A DNA stretch of 64,000 nucleotides from Alphaproteobacteria bacterium (GCA_030431825.1 JAUIIJ010000029.1:1-64000), one strand, 5' to 3'. Counted from the stretch's first letter, positions 17,188 to 26,452 are shown. Translations and numbers: made by a program. Notes: generated from the letters alone by a model not told the origin.

Positions 17188-17859
17188 ATGACCCGACATT
17201 TCGCGATTTTTGGCGCGGCGGCCGTGCTGGCTGTCGGTGCCGCATTTTTCGCTGGCGAGCGCGCCCCGGTGACATCCCAGACCTTTATCGGAGCGGCCAA
17301 TGCACAGGATGCCGCCGAGGTCGATATCTCGACAATCGTCGAAATGGTACAGGGTGACGAAGACGCACCGATCACGATGATCGAATATGCGTCCTATACC
17401 TGTCCGCACTGCGCCAACTTTCATCAGGGTGTGTATCAGGAGATCAAGAAGAATTATATCGATACCGGCAAGGTCAAGCTGATCTACCGCGAGGTATATT
17501 TCGACAAATTCGGTCTATGGGCATCGATGGTGGCCCGCTGTGGCGGTGAGGAAAAGTTCTTTGGCATTTCCGATCTGATCTACAAGGGCCAGCCGGAATG
17601 GTCCAAGATGGGCGGTGCGCAGGAGATCGTGGGCGAATTCCGCAAGATCGGCCGCCTGGCAGGGATCGATGAGGCCGCGCTCGACGCCTGCCTGCAGGAT
17701 GGTGAAAAGGCGCAGACCCTTGTCGCGTGGTACCAGCAGAACGCCGCCGAGGATGAGGTCACCGGCACACCGTCTTTCGTGATCAACGGCGAAAAGGTCG
17801 CGAACCAGAGCTATGCCGAGTTCGAAAAGCTGTTCGAAGCGGAGCTTGCCAAGCAATGA
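17188..17859 (+). CDS. DsbA-family thiol oxidoreductase
   Basis: The 223-residue protein has an N-terminal signal peptide (about 25-40 residues, ending near ANAQDA) and a thioredoxin fold with the active site CPHC (SYTCPHCANF) and the cis-Pro loop TGTPSFVING. It is a periplasmic disulfide oxidase or isomerase of the type often annotated DsbA or BdbD-like. It follows the DUF721 gene and overlaps the next gene by four bases (ATGA). A second DsbA-like gene (51221-51880) with a CEAC site lies in the metal island, so this copy is likely the housekeeping one. Confidence 0.88.
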   Translation: MTRHFAIFGAAAVLAVGAAFFAGERAPVTSQTFIGAANAQDAAEVDISTIVEMVQGDEDAPITMIEYASYTCPHCANFHQGVYQEIKKNYIDTGKVKLIYREVYFDKFGLWASMVARCGGEEKFFGISDLIYKGQPEWSKMGGAQEIVGEFRKIGRLAGIDEAALDACLQDGEKAQTLVAWYQQNAAEDEVTGTPSFVINGEKVANQSYAEFEKLFEAELAKQ

Positions 17860-18992
17860 CAGCGCCGCTGGCCGGATTGAAGGTCGTCGAACTGGCCCGC
17901 ATACTGGCGGGTCCCTGGGCGGGACAGACGCTGTCGGACCTGGGCGCGGATGTGATCAAGGTCGAGTCGCCCGCCGGCGATGATACGCGGGCCTGGGGGC
18001 CTCCCTTTGTCACGCGCGGCGACGACGAAAGCGCCGCGTATTTTCATTCGACCAATCGTGGCAAGGCCTCTGTCACCGTCGATTTCTCGACACCGGACGG
18101 GCAGGCGCGTCTGCGCGAGCTGATCCGGGATGCGGATATCTTCATCGAGAACTTCAAGGTCGGCGGTCTGAAAAAATACGGCCTGGATTTCGACAGCCTG
18201 TCCGCTGTGAACCCGCGCCTGATCTATTGCTCGGTCACGGGCTTTGGACAGACCGGACCCTACGCGCATCGCGCCGGGTACGATTTCATCATCCAGGGCA
18301 TGTCCGGTCTGATGTCGATCACAGGTGAGCCCGATGGCCAGCCGCAAAAGTCCGGCGTCGCGATCACCGATATCTTTACCGGTGTTTATGCAACGACCGC
18401 GATTCTCGCGGCGCTTCATCAACGCGGGCGCACCGGTCGGGGCCAGCACATAGACATGGCGCTGCTGGATGTCGCGGTGGCGGTGACGGCCAATCAGGCG
18501 CTGAACTACCTGACGACCGGCAAGGCGCCCGAGCGTATGGGCAACGGCCATGTCAACCTGACCCCCTATCAGGCCTTTGACTGTGCCGACGGCCATATCA
18601 TCATCGCCACCGGGAACGATGCGCAATACCAGCGCCTCTGCCGCCTGCTCGGTCTGGATGACATGGCCGAGGCGCCGGAATTCCTGCGCAACAAGGACCG
18701 GTTGGCCAATCGCCGGGTGATGATTGCCCGTCTCAACGGGGCCACGGCGGGCTGGACCAAGGCGGACCTGCTGGCGGGCTGCGAAGCGCAGGGCATTCCG
18801 GCCGGCCCGATCAACGATCTGCAAGAGGTCATGGCGGATCCGCAAGTCGTGGCCCGCGGAATGCAGATCGAGCTTGACGGCGTACCGGGCATTCGCGCCC
18901 CGTTCCGCTTTTCCGACGCGGAACTGGCGCTGCACCGGCCTGCTCCGAAACTGGGTGAAGACAATCCGGGCCGAGCGCGCGGCCCGGAGTAA
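17856..18992 (+). CDS. Class III CoA-transferase (CaiB/BaiF family)
   Basis: This 378-residue cytoplasmic enzyme shows the family's opening LAGLKVVELARILAGPWAGQTLSDLGADVIKVE and the catalytic Asp in VAITDIFTGVYAT (D172). The GRGQHIDMALLD and NGHVNLTPYQAFDCADG blocks follow, and the C-terminus has GPINDLQEVMADPQV. Such enzymes move CoA between carboxylic acids (formyl-CoA, carnitine, succinyl-type donors). The acids used here cannot be told. Its start overlaps the DsbA-like stop. The nearby acetyl-CoA acetyltransferase hints at short-chain acyl-CoA metabolism. Confidence 0.88.
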   Translation: MTAPLAGLKVVELARILAGPWAGQTLSDLGADVIKVESPAGDDTRAWGPPFVTRGDDESAAYFHSTNRGKASVTVDFSTPDGQARLRELIRDADIFIENFKVGGLKKYGLDFDSLSAVNPRLIYCSVTGFGQTGPYAHRAGYDFIIQGMSGLMSITGEPDGQPQKSGVAITDIFTGVYATTAILAALHQRGRTGRGQHIDMALLDVAVAVTANQALNYLTTGKAPERMGNGHVNLTPYQAFDCADGHIIIATGNDAQYQRLCRLLGLDDMAEAPEFLRNKDRLANRRVMIARLNGATAGWTKADLLAGCEAQGIPAGPINDLQEVMADPQVVARGMQIELDGVPGIRAPFRFSDAELALHRPAPKLGEDNPGRARGPE

Positions 18993-19009
18993 GGACGCGG
19001 GTGTCGGGC

Positions 19010-19576
19010 TCAGGCGTTCTTGACGATCAGGAACACCCGCGCCGCGCCGCCCTCGGCGACGATGGCATGTTCGATATCCGCCGCATAGCGGCCGGTATCT
19101 CCGGTATCCAATATGCTTGAGGCGTTGCCCGACGTGACCCGCACCGCGCCCTCCAGCACGGTCAGCTGTTCACGCGCGCCGCGTGCGTGCGGCTGGCTGC
19201 GCAAGGCCCCGTCGGGTTTGAACGTGATGTCATAGACTTCGTGCCCGCCGGCCTCTTCGGGGGGCGACAGGATACGGATACGGCATCCCTGGCCCATGTT
19301 CTCGATGCTGGGAACGTCGCTGGCACGCAGCAGGTCAATCCGGTCACTTGCAGAGTCGGCATCCAGCAGCCCTGCAAAATCAACCTGCAGGGCGCGTGTC
19401 AGGTTCCACAACGTGGCGATGGTCGGGCTGCTTTCGCCGCGCTCGATCTGGCTGACCATGGAGCGTGACACGCCCGACAGGTTCGACACCGCTTCAAGCG
19501 ACAGGCCCTGCTCCCGGCGCGCTTCTTTCAGCCGCGCGGGCAGCAACGTCAGGATATCGTCCATTTTTTCCGTCAT
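19010..19576 (-). CDS. XRE-type transcriptional regulator with cupin domain
   Basis: The 188-residue protein combines an N-terminal helix-turn-helix (RLKEARREQGLSLEAVSNLSGVSRSMVSQIERGESSPTI, split here only by residue count) with a C-terminal cupin barrel (from RIRILSPPEEAGGHEVYD to the end) that binds a small ligand. Members of this family control uptake or catabolic genes. The ATG at 19576 is used; an ATG four codons later is possible. It is divergent from the acetyltransferase gene, with 200 bases between them, and may control it or the CoA-transferase, with which it is convergent. Confidence 0.85.
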   Translation of the reverse strand: MTEKMDDILTLLPARLKEARREQGLSLEAVSNLSGVSRSMVSQIERGESSPTIATLWNLTRALQVDFAGLLDADSASDRIDLLRASDVPSIENMGQGCRIRILSPPEEAGGHEVYDITFKPDGALRSQPHARGAREQLTVLEGAVRVTSGNASSILDTGDTGRYAADIEHAIVAEGGAARVFLIVKNA

Positions 19577-19775
19577 GGCGGATTCATTCCGACGTAGGGT
19601 GACACTTGTCAATACGGTTCAAAGGGTTTTGGATGATTGCCAGCACTATGCCGCGTTGCAGCAGATCGATGTCGGTGTAGCAAACTTGCGTGATTGTCAT
19701 CCCGGGAGTCGCACCTTCGGCAGAATCTTGGTGCCGGACCGCAATCGGGACATTGGCCATAGGAGAGGACCTGAA

Positions 19776-20951
19776 ATGACTGATATCGTAATTCTGGACG
19801 GTGCGCGTACCGCCATCGGAACCTTTGGCGGCGCGCTTGCAGGCACGGCACCCATCGATCTGGCCACGGTGGCCAGCGAAGCCGCGCTGGAACGGTCCGG
19901 TGTCGAGGCGGCGCAGATCGGCAATGTCGTGTTCGGTCACGTGATCAACACCGAACCGCGCGACATGTACCTGTCGCGCGTTGCCGCGATGCAGGCCGGT
20001 GTGCCCGAGGGAACGCCGGCAATGAACGTCAACCGGCTTTGTGGTTCGGGTGCGCAGGCCATCGTATCCGCCGTGCAATCGCTGATGCTGGGCGACGCGG
20101 AATTTGCCCTTGCCGGCGGTGCCGAGAGCATGTCGCGCAGCCCCTACATTGTGCCCCAGCAGCGGTGGGGCGCCAAGATGGGTGACATCAAGACGCTCGA
20201 CATGATGCTGGGCGCGCTGAATTGTCCGTTCGGAACCGGGCATATGGGGGTCACTGCCGAGAACGTCGCCGCAGAACATCAGGTCAGCCGCGAAGCGCAG
20301 GACGAATTCGCGCTCCTGAGCCAGCAGCGCGCGGCCAAGGCCATCGAGGAAGGGCTGTTCGAGAGCCAGATCGTCCCGGTTCAGGTCAAGGTCCGCCGCG
20401 ACACGGTTGATTTCAAGGTGGACGAACACCCCAAGAGCACCACGATCGAGGCGCTTGCCGGATTGCGGGCCGTGTTCAAGAAGGATGGCAGCGTCACCGC
20501 CGGGAATGCCAGCGGTATCAACGACGGTGCCGCCGCGATCGTGCTGGCGACGGCAGATGCGGCAGAGAAGGCGGGGCTCAAGCCCAAGGCGCGCATTCTC
20601 GGATATGCGCATGCGGGCGTGCGCCCCGAGGTCATGGGAATCGGGCCGGTGCCGGCGGTGCAGAACCTGCTCAAGCGAACCGGCCTGAGCGTGGACGATT
20701 TCGATGTGATCGAGAGCAACGAGGCGTTTGCCGCTCAGGCGCTGGCCGTCAACAAGGAACTCGGATTCGATGCAGCCAGGGTGAACCCCAATGGCGGGGC
20801 AATCGCGCTGGGTCATCCGGTTGGCGCAACCGGGGCAATCATCACCATCAAGACGCTTTACGAGCTTGAACGGACCGGCGGATCCAAGGGGCTGATAACC
20901 ATGTGTATCGGTGGCGGCCAGGGTATCGCGCTGGCGATCGAACGTCTCTGA
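19776..20951 (+). CDS. Acetyl-CoA acetyltransferase (thiolase)
   Basis: The 391-residue cytoplasmic thiolase condenses two acetyl-CoA to acetoacetyl-CoA or runs in reverse. The nucleophilic Cys is C89 in NRLCGSGAQA, the catalytic His is in ALGHPVGATG near residue 347, and the second Cys is in MCIGGGQG near 377. It has the family's normal length. The start is ATG 19776, after AGGAGAGGA. It could serve polyhydroxybutyrate synthesis, ketone-body use or leucine/isoleucine breakdown; no phaB or phaC is adjacent. The gene ends in a GC-rich hairpin. Confidence 0.93.
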   Translation: MTDIVILDGARTAIGTFGGALAGTAPIDLATVASEAALERSGVEAAQIGNVVFGHVINTEPRDMYLSRVAAMQAGVPEGTPAMNVNRLCGSGAQAIVSAVQSLMLGDAEFALAGGAESMSRSPYIVPQQRWGAKMGDIKTLDMMLGALNCPFGTGHMGVTAENVAAEHQVSREAQDEFALLSQQRAAKAIEEGLFESQIVPVQVKVRRDTVDFKVDEHPKSTTIEALAGLRAVFKKDGSVTAGNASGINDGAAAIVLATADAAEKAGLKPKARILGYAHAGVRPEVMGIGPVPAVQNLLKRTGLSVDDFDVIESNEAFAAQALAVNKELGFDAARVNPNGGAIALGHPVGATGAIITIKTLYELERTGGSKGLITMCIGGGQGIALAIERL

Positions 20952-20961
20952 GCGTGAGGGT

Positions 20962-20980
20962 GGGGGGCGGTATGCCCCCC
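20962..20980 (+). terminator. Terminator after the thiolase gene
   Basis: Arms GGGGGGC and GCCCCCC with a 5-base loop start 10 bases after the stop. The downstream flank is ATACCCC, not a T run, so it may be a weak intrinsic terminator or a 3'-end stabiliser. Confidence 0.5.
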
Positions 20981-21049
20981 ATACCCCGACATCTGCAAAA
21001 GCGCATCGCGTGGCAAGCGGTGAAATAGCTCCCCTCGACCTCGGCGGAT

Positions 21050-22447
21050 TTACGCGACACGCTCCTCTGCCGCCGCGCTTCCGTCCGTCTGCGCCAGCGG
21101 AATGCTCAGCAGTATGGATGTTCCCTGCTCGACGGCGTTCACCGTTACGCCGCCGCCATGACTCTTCAGTATCTCTTCCACGATCGACAAGCCCAGCCCG
21201 CTGCCATCTCCGGATTCAAGCTGGCTGAAGCGGCGAAAGGCGATCTCGACCTTGTTCAATGGCAATCCGCACCCATCGTCTTCGATGATCAGGTGCGCGG
21301 CACGGTCATTGCGGCGCGTTCGCACGCTGATGCGCGACAGGTGCGGCCCTCCGTGCCGCAATGCGTTGTCGATCAGGTTTGTCATCGCCTCGCCAAGGAG
21401 CACGGCGTCGCCGATCACGGGCAGGCTTTCGGGCGTGGCGTCGAATTCGAAATCGATGTTTCGCGACAGGATCCCGGGCCCTGCATCTGAACAGGCCCGT
21501 TCCGCGACCTGGTTCAACTCGATGAGCTCAGGCGTCCTGAGGCCGTCATAGCGCAAGCGCTCGAGCGAAAGCAGGCTTTCCGCCAACCGGGCCGTTGCGC
21601 GCGCCGATGCGATCAGTTCCTGTTCACGTACCAGCCGCTGCTCGGGTTCATGAACATCGGGCAGGGTTTCCGCCAGCGAAAGCATGGCCGCCGTCGGATT
21701 GCGCAACTGGTGGGCGGCGTCCGAGATAAAAGCCTGATGGGCCTGAATGCTGTCCTCCACCTGTTTCAGAAGTCCGTTCAGCGTTTCCACGATCCCCGAG
21801 ACCTCTGACTGCACCGGCCGTTTTATGCGACTGAGATCGTCGGGCGACCGTTGCTCAATGGCATCCTGCAATCCGCGCAAGGGGCGCAAGCCAAGCTGGA
21901 CGCCGAACCAGACGACAAAGGCCAGCACCGCCATCAGCGCCCCCATGATCGCCAGGGTGCGCCGCGCGAGCGTCAGCGCAAAGGCATGGCGATCACTGGC
22001 CCGCTGCCAGACCGTGACAACCGTTTCTCCGGTGAGATTGTCGATGGTGGTAAGCTCCGACAAACGCAAGACGCGCACGCGATCACCGCGATAGTTTGCC
22101 ACAAAATACTGAGGGGTGTCCCGGTCGAGTTTTTTCGCTGGCGAAGGGGGATAGGCATAGCCGGTGACATAAATCCCGCCCGGTCCTGTCACGTGATAGA
22201 AGATTTCACCGCCCCCGGCATCCGAGACGAGCGCGCGGGTCCGTGGTGACAGGGCGTCGCCCTCGGAAATACCGACATCGCGCGAAATCGCCAGCGCAGC
22301 AGCCAGCAGGCTTCGGTCAAACAGCTCCTGCGCCGTGCGCTGCGCCACGTTGTAACGCCATATCCCCAGCAGGACCGAGACCAGCAGAAGCGGTGTCAGG
22401 ATCAGGATAAACAGCCTGGTCCTGAGCGACATGACCGTCGGTTTCAT
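21050..22447 (-). CDS. tctE: Sensor histidine kinase, TctE type
   Basis: This 465-residue inner-membrane kinase has an N-terminal helix (LRTRLFILILTPLLLVSVLLGIW, read in two parts), a periplasmic sensor of about 130 residues, a second helix (LAIMGALMAVLAFVVWF), a HAMP-like linker, the H-box FISDAAHQLRNPTA, the N-box NLIDNALRHGG, G1 EDDGCGLP and G2 GSGLGLSIVEE. TctD/TctE systems are known to switch on tricarboxylate transport. Its ATG (22447) overlaps the response-regulator stop. The pair is divergent from the tctC-tctAB operon, which it very likely controls in response to the external substrate. Confidence 0.9.
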   Translation of the reverse strand: MKPTVMSLRTRLFILILTPLLLVSVLLGIWRYNVAQRTAQELFDRSLLAAALAISRDVGISEGDALSPRTRALVSDAGGGEIFYHVTGPGGIYVTGYAYPPSPAKKLDRDTPQYFVANYRGDRVRVLRLSELTTIDNLTGETVVTVWQRASDRHAFALTLARRTLAIMGALMAVLAFVVWFGVQLGLRPLRGLQDAIEQRSPDDLSRIKRPVQSEVSGIVETLNGLLKQVEDSIQAHQAFISDAAHQLRNPTAAMLSLAETLPDVHEPEQRLVREQELIASARATARLAESLLSLERLRYDGLRTPELIELNQVAERACSDAGPGILSRNIDFEFDATPESLPVIGDAVLLGEAMTNLIDNALRHGGPHLSRISVRTRRNDRAAHLIIEDDGCGLPLNKVEIAFRRFSQLESGDGSGLGLSIVEEILKSHGGGVTVNAVEQGTSILLSIPLAQTDGSAAAEERVA

Positions 22448-23115
22448 GTGGTCTCGACTTCCAGCATGTAACCAAGTCCACGCGCCACCTTGATCCGCAC
22501 GCCATAATCCTGCAGCCGCCTGCGCAGGCGCGAGACATGTGGCTCGATGGCGCTTTGGTCGATATCGGCGCCCGTTCCGTAGACATGCGCCAGCAACTGC
22601 GATTTGGACACGATCCGCCCGCGCCGCTCCAGCAGGCATTCCAGCGTGGCGATCTCCCTTCGCGGAATCTCGAGCATGCATTCGCCGGCCATGAGTTGCC
22701 GGCTGACACGGTCGAACACCAGTTCGCCCAGAACGTCGCGTGCGGAATATTCCAGCTCCTTGCGACGTGACAACGCCCTGAGCCGGGCCTCCAGTTCATC
22801 CATCTCGAAAGGTTTCGTCAGGTAGTCGTCCGCACCGGCATCCAGTCCGGCAACGCGTTCCCGCGTCTCGCTCCGCGCGGTCAGCAGGATCACCGGAGCC
22901 CCGTCGCCGCGTAATCGCAGGGCGCGCAGAATTTCGAGCCCGCTCATGCCCGGCAGGTTGATGTCCAGCACCACGAGGTCGGCCCCTTCGCGGGCCAGGA
23001 AATCGTGGGCTTCCAACCCGTCGCACAGAATATCAACGGAATGGCCCCGGTCGCGCAACCGATACGCGATTCCGTGCGCCAGTTCGATATTGTCCTCGAC
23101 GATCGCGATACGCAT
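22444..23115 (-). CDS. tctD: OmpR-family response regulator, TctD type
   Basis: The 223-residue regulator has a receiver domain (MRIAIVEDN acidic pocket, phospho-Asp in LVVLDINLPGMSG, Lys in DDYLTKPF) and a C-terminal OmpR-type winged helix (from LEYSARDVLGELVFDRVSRQLM, the recognition region around SAIEPHVSRLRRRL). The ATG at 23115 matches the family start; the frame extends 11 codons further up without support. It is the first gene of a two-gene minus-strand operon and probably also acts on its own divergent promoter region, where CGCAAG repeats are seen. Confidence 0.92.
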   Translation of the reverse strand: MRIAIVEDNIELAHGIAYRLRDRGHSVDILCDGLEAHDFLAREGADLVVLDINLPGMSGLEILRALRLRGDGAPVILLTARSETRERVAGLDAGADDYLTKPFEMDELEARLRALSRRKELEYSARDVLGELVFDRVSRQLMAGECMLEIPRREIATLECLLERRGRIVSKSQLLAHVYGTGADIDQSAIEPHVSRLRRRLQDYGVRIKVARGLGYMLEVETT

Positions 23116-23136
23116 GCCCCCAACTTTGTCACGTAT

Positions 23137-23153
23137 CGCAAGTTTCACGCAAG
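23137..23153. promoter_or_regulatory. CGCAAG direct repeat, possible TctD site
   Basis: CGCAAG occurs at 23137-23142 and again at 23148-23153, exactly 11 bases apart, in the divergent region between tctD and tctC. OmpR-type regulators bind direct repeats spaced by about one helical turn, so this is a candidate site. It is only 22 bases upstream of the tctD start, which would also allow autoregulation. The repeat is short and chance cannot be excluded. Confidence 0.35.
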
Positions 23154-23264
23154 CTTGGTGCGCGATGGTCTCAAATCAGGAGAAGGGGATTCGTTCCCAT
23201 ACAAAAAACATATCAGCCATCTGGCCTCGGGCCGGATGGGTTTTCAGGTCCACGGGAGGAACCA

Positions 23265-24338
23265 ATGACCATCAAGACACTCGCTACCACCGCTGCCGTA
23301 CTGCTCGCGGCGACTTCCGTTTCTGCCGACGTTGATCTGTCCGGCGAAACGGTGGAATGGGTCATCCCGTTCTCGGAAACGGGCGGCTCCGCCAAGTGGG
23401 CCAACTTCTTTGCTCCGCTGCTGTCCGAGCAACTGCCCGGCAATCCCACCGTCGTGGTCAAATTCATGCCCGGCGCCGGTTCGACCAAGGGTGCAAACTG
23501 GTTTCAGGAGCAGGAACATGACGAGGGTACATTGCTGTTCGGCACTTCGGGGTCGACTCAGTTTCCCTTTCTGCTCGGCGATCCGCGCGTGCGGTATGAA
23601 TACAGCGACTGGGTGCCGGTAATGGCGTCCGGAACCGGCGGCGTGGCCTATCTCAATCCGGAGGACGGCGCCAAGTTCGACGGTTCTGCCAACAATCTCC
23701 AGGATGTCGACTTTATCTATGGCTCGCAGGGCGCAACGCGTCTCGATCTGGTACCGCTGCTGGCCTGGGAAATGCTCGGTATGAATGTCGAGCCGGTTTT
23801 CGGCATCAAGGGCCGGGGTGACGGGCGCCTGATGTTCGAGCGCGGCGAGGCAAACATCGATTATCAGACCTCCTCGGCCTACCTGGGCGCTTCGGCTGAT
23901 CTGGTCGCCGATGGCCGGGCGGTTGCGATGATGACCTGGGGAGCACTGGACGAGGATGGCAATATCGTGCGCGATCCGACCTTCCCGGACATCCCGACCT
24001 TCAAGGAAGTGTGTGAAGCCACCGAGGGCTGCGAAACATCGGGCGAGGCATGGGACGCGTGGAAAGCCTTCTTTATCGCGGGCTTCCCGGTACAGAAGAT
24101 TGCCTTCCTTCCCGCAGGCACTCCGGATGACGTGCGCGACGCCTATGTCGCGGCCTTCGAGGCGGTGCGCAGCGCCGATGGCTTTGCAGAGCGCGCCGCG
24201 CAGCAGGTTGGCAAGTATCCGGTCTTTGTGGGCCCGGGCGCTGCGAGGGCGACGGTCGCCGGGACCACCGTTTCGGACGAAGCAAAGGCCTTTGTGACGA
24301 ACTGGCTTCAGGAAGCCTACGGTGTGTCGCTGAAGTGA
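23265..24338 (+). CDS. tctC: TctC-type substrate-binding protein of a tripartite tricarboxylate transporter
   Basis: The 357-residue protein has a signal peptide (residues 1-21, ending SVSA) and the TctC/Bug periplasmic-binding fold: VEWVIPFSETGGSAKWANFF is the substrate-loop region, followed by VVVKFMPGAGSTKGANW, a family hallmark. It captures a carboxylate in the periplasm and hands it to TctA/TctB. It is somewhat longer than simple Bug proteins (about 320), with an insertion around residues 250-265 (CEATEGCETSGEAWDAW) with two Cys. It is the first gene of the plus-strand operon and is followed by a strong hairpin. Confidence 0.9.
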   Translation: MTIKTLATTAAVLLAATSVSADVDLSGETVEWVIPFSETGGSAKWANFFAPLLSEQLPGNPTVVVKFMPGAGSTKGANWFQEQEHDEGTLLFGTSGSTQFPFLLGDPRVRYEYSDWVPVMASGTGGVAYLNPEDGAKFDGSANNLQDVDFIYGSQGATRLDLVPLLAWEMLGMNVEPVFGIKGRGDGRLMFERGEANIDYQTSSAYLGASADLVADGRAVAMMTWGALDEDGNIVRDPTFPDIPTFKEVCEATEGCETSGEAWDAWKAFFIAGFPVQKIAFLPAGTPDDVRDAYVAAFEAVRSADGFAERAAQQVGKYPVFVGPGAARATVAGTTVSDEAKAFVTNWLQEAYGVSLK

Positions 24339-24349
24339 TCTGATCAGCT

Positions 24350-24384
24350 CGGCCCCGGTTCTGTACCGGGGCCGTTTCTCTTTT
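24350..24384 (+). terminator. Strong intrinsic terminator/attenuator between tctC and tctAB
   Basis: Perfect 10-base arms CGGCCCCGGT and ACCGGGGCCG with a 5-base loop are followed directly by TTTCTCTTTT. It starts 11 bases after the tctC stop and ends 27 bases before the permease start. Such a structure inside a transporter operon usually lets the binding protein be made in excess over the membrane subunits. Confidence 0.85.
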
Positions 24385-24411
24385 CCCGGAAAAACAGAAA
24401 AGGTCGGCGCA

Positions 24412-26442
24412 ATGGATGTTCTTGCAACCGCTCTGCCCGCACTTGGCGATGCCTGGGCGCTTATCCTGCAACCAGTCGTGCTGGGGTATCTCATTCTTGG
24501 CGTTGTCATGGGGCTCGCTGTCGGGGTGTTTCCCGGACTCGGCGGGATCGCCGGCCTGTCGCTTCTACTGCCGTTCATGTTTGGCATGGAGCCGGTCCTC
24601 GGGCTCGCGCTGATGATCGGTATGGTCGCCGTGGTGCCGACCTCGGACACCTTTGCGTCGGTACTCATGGGCATTCCCGGCTCATCAGCGTCGCAAGCCA
24701 CGGTTCTTGACGGCTTTCCCCTCGCCAAGAAAGGTCAGGCGGCCCGCGCCCTGTCGGCGGCGTTCACATCCTCGCTGTTCGGGGGGTTGATGGGGGCGCT
24801 GTTCCTGACCGTTTTCATCCTCGTCGCGCGCCCGCTGGTGCTGGCTTTCGGCTTGCCCGAAATGCTGATGATCACCGTACTTGGCCTGTCGATGGTCGCG
24901 GTTCTGGCCGGGCGCGTTGCGCTCAAGGGGCTGGCGGCGGCCGGGCTGGGCCTGCTGATCGGCACGATCGGCGAAGCCGACGCCGGTGGCAGCCTGCGCA
25001 TGGCGAGCTATGACATCCCCTATCTCACCGATGGCCTCAAGCTGGTGATCGTCGGGCTGGGAATCTTTGCTGTCCCCGAAATCGTTTCGCTGCTGCGTCA
25101 GGACCGTTCGATCGCCAAGGATGCCAAGCTCGGCGCCGGCTGGTCAGAGGGCGTACGCGACTGGTTCGCCAACAAGTGGCTGTCGTTACGCTGTTCACTG
25201 ATCGGCGTGGTGGTCGGCGTTATCCCCGGTCTTGGCGGTTCGGTCGTCGACTGGATTGCCTATGGCCACGCGGTGCAGACGACCAGGGACAAGTCGAACT
25301 TCGGCAAAGGCGAAATTCGCGGTGTCATCGGGCCGGAAAGCTCAAACAACGCCAAGGAAGGCGGCGGGCTGGTTCCGACATTGCTGTTCGGTATTCCCGG
25401 ATCGGGTTCGATGGCGATCTTCATCGGCGCCATTGCGCTGCTGGGTTCGGGCGACATCGAGGTCGGCCCCGCGATGCTGCGTGACAACCTGGATATCACC
25501 TATTCTATCGTCTGGCTGCTGGCGCTTGCCAATGTCGTCGGCACGTTGCTCTGCATCGCCGCATCCGGCGGTATCGCCAAGCTGACCACAATCCGTTTCA
25601 CCTATCTCGCCCCATTCCTGTTCATGCTGATCAGCTTCGCGGCGTTTCAGTCCGGTCAGAATTTCGAGGATATTTTGGCACTTTTCGTGATTGGGTTGAT
25701 CGGTATCTTCCTGCGCCGGTTCGACTGGTCGCGCCCTGCCTTCCTGATCGGTTTCGTGCTGTCCAACCCGGTCGAGAAATTCTCGAACCAGGCGTTTCAG
25801 ATCGCTTCCTTCCGGTTCCGCAAATCGTTCGAAGAGGGCATGGATTACCTGTTTTCGCCGATCGTGATCGTGCTGATCATCGTGACCGTGGTGTCGGTGG
25901 TGCTCGGCATTCGGCAGGCCAAGACAATCATGGCCGAGGGCGACGTGCAGTCCGGTTCCAAGCGCGCACCGATGATCTTCCTGCTGGTGATCATAGCTTA
26001 CATCGTGGCGGCTCTGATCAATGCCAGCATGATCCCGGACTACAACCTGACCGACAAGATCGTTCCGCTGGTTGTTGGTGGTATCTCGCTGGCGTGTTGC
26101 CTGATCATGCTGGTGCAGATGATGGTGCGCCCGGAAACCGACGTGATCTTTGCCGACAAGGAAATATTCGGGGAAGACGCCGATGCGCCGTATGGCCTCT
26201 GGTCCACACTCGGCTGGTTCGCCGCGCTGATTGTGGGCACCTGGTTCGTCGGTTTCATACTCGCTCTGATCGGGTTCATGATTTCCTTCTTGCGGGTACG
26301 TGCAGGCGCAAGCTGGAGCAAGACGCTGATACTGACCGCTTGCGGCGTCGCTCTGATGTGCGTGATGGCCGGTGCCTTGAATCGTGATTTCCCGCCGGGT
26401 CTCCTGCAGGGCGCCGTTGACCTGCCCTGGCCGTTGAACTGA
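24412..26442 (+). CDS. Tripartite tricarboxylate transporter, TctA-TctB fusion
   Basis: Residues 1 to about 505 are a TctA permease with about 12 membrane helices; family blocks are GVFPGLGGIAGLSLLLPF, GIPGSSASQATVLDGFPLAKKG, GVIPGLGGSVVDWIAYGHAVQ and PTLLFGIPGSGSMAIFIGA. The remaining 170 residues add four more helices (MIFLLVIIAYIVAALIN, IVPLVVGGISLACCLIML, STLGWFAALIVGTWFVGF, TLILTACGVALMCVMAG), the size and layout of the small subunit TctB. TctA is usually about 500 residues and TctB a separate gene, so this 676-residue protein appears to be a natural fusion and no free tctB is nearby. It works with TctC. Confidence 0.88.
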   Translation: MDVLATALPALGDAWALILQPVVLGYLILGVVMGLAVGVFPGLGGIAGLSLLLPFMFGMEPVLGLALMIGMVAVVPTSDTFASVLMGIPGSSASQATVLDGFPLAKKGQAARALSAAFTSSLFGGLMGALFLTVFILVARPLVLAFGLPEMLMITVLGLSMVAVLAGRVALKGLAAAGLGLLIGTIGEADAGGSLRMASYDIPYLTDGLKLVIVGLGIFAVPEIVSLLRQDRSIAKDAKLGAGWSEGVRDWFANKWLSLRCSLIGVVVGVIPGLGGSVVDWIAYGHAVQTTRDKSNFGKGEIRGVIGPESSNNAKEGGGLVPTLLFGIPGSGSMAIFIGAIALLGSGDIEVGPAMLRDNLDITYSIVWLLALANVVGTLLCIAASGGIAKLTTIRFTYLAPFLFMLISFAAFQSGQNFEDILALFVIGLIGIFLRRFDWSRPAFLIGFVLSNPVEKFSNQAFQIASFRFRKSFEEGMDYLFSPIVIVLIIVTVVSVVLGIRQAKTIMAEGDVQSGSKRAPMIFLLVIIAYIVAALINASMIPDYNLTDKIVPLVVGGISLACCLIMLVQMMVRPETDVIFADKEIFGEDADAPYGLWSTLGWFAALIVGTWFVGFILALIGFMISFLRVRAGASWSKTLILTACGVALMCVMAGALNRDFPPGLLQGAVDLPWPLN

Positions 26443-26452
26443 GGACGGAACC

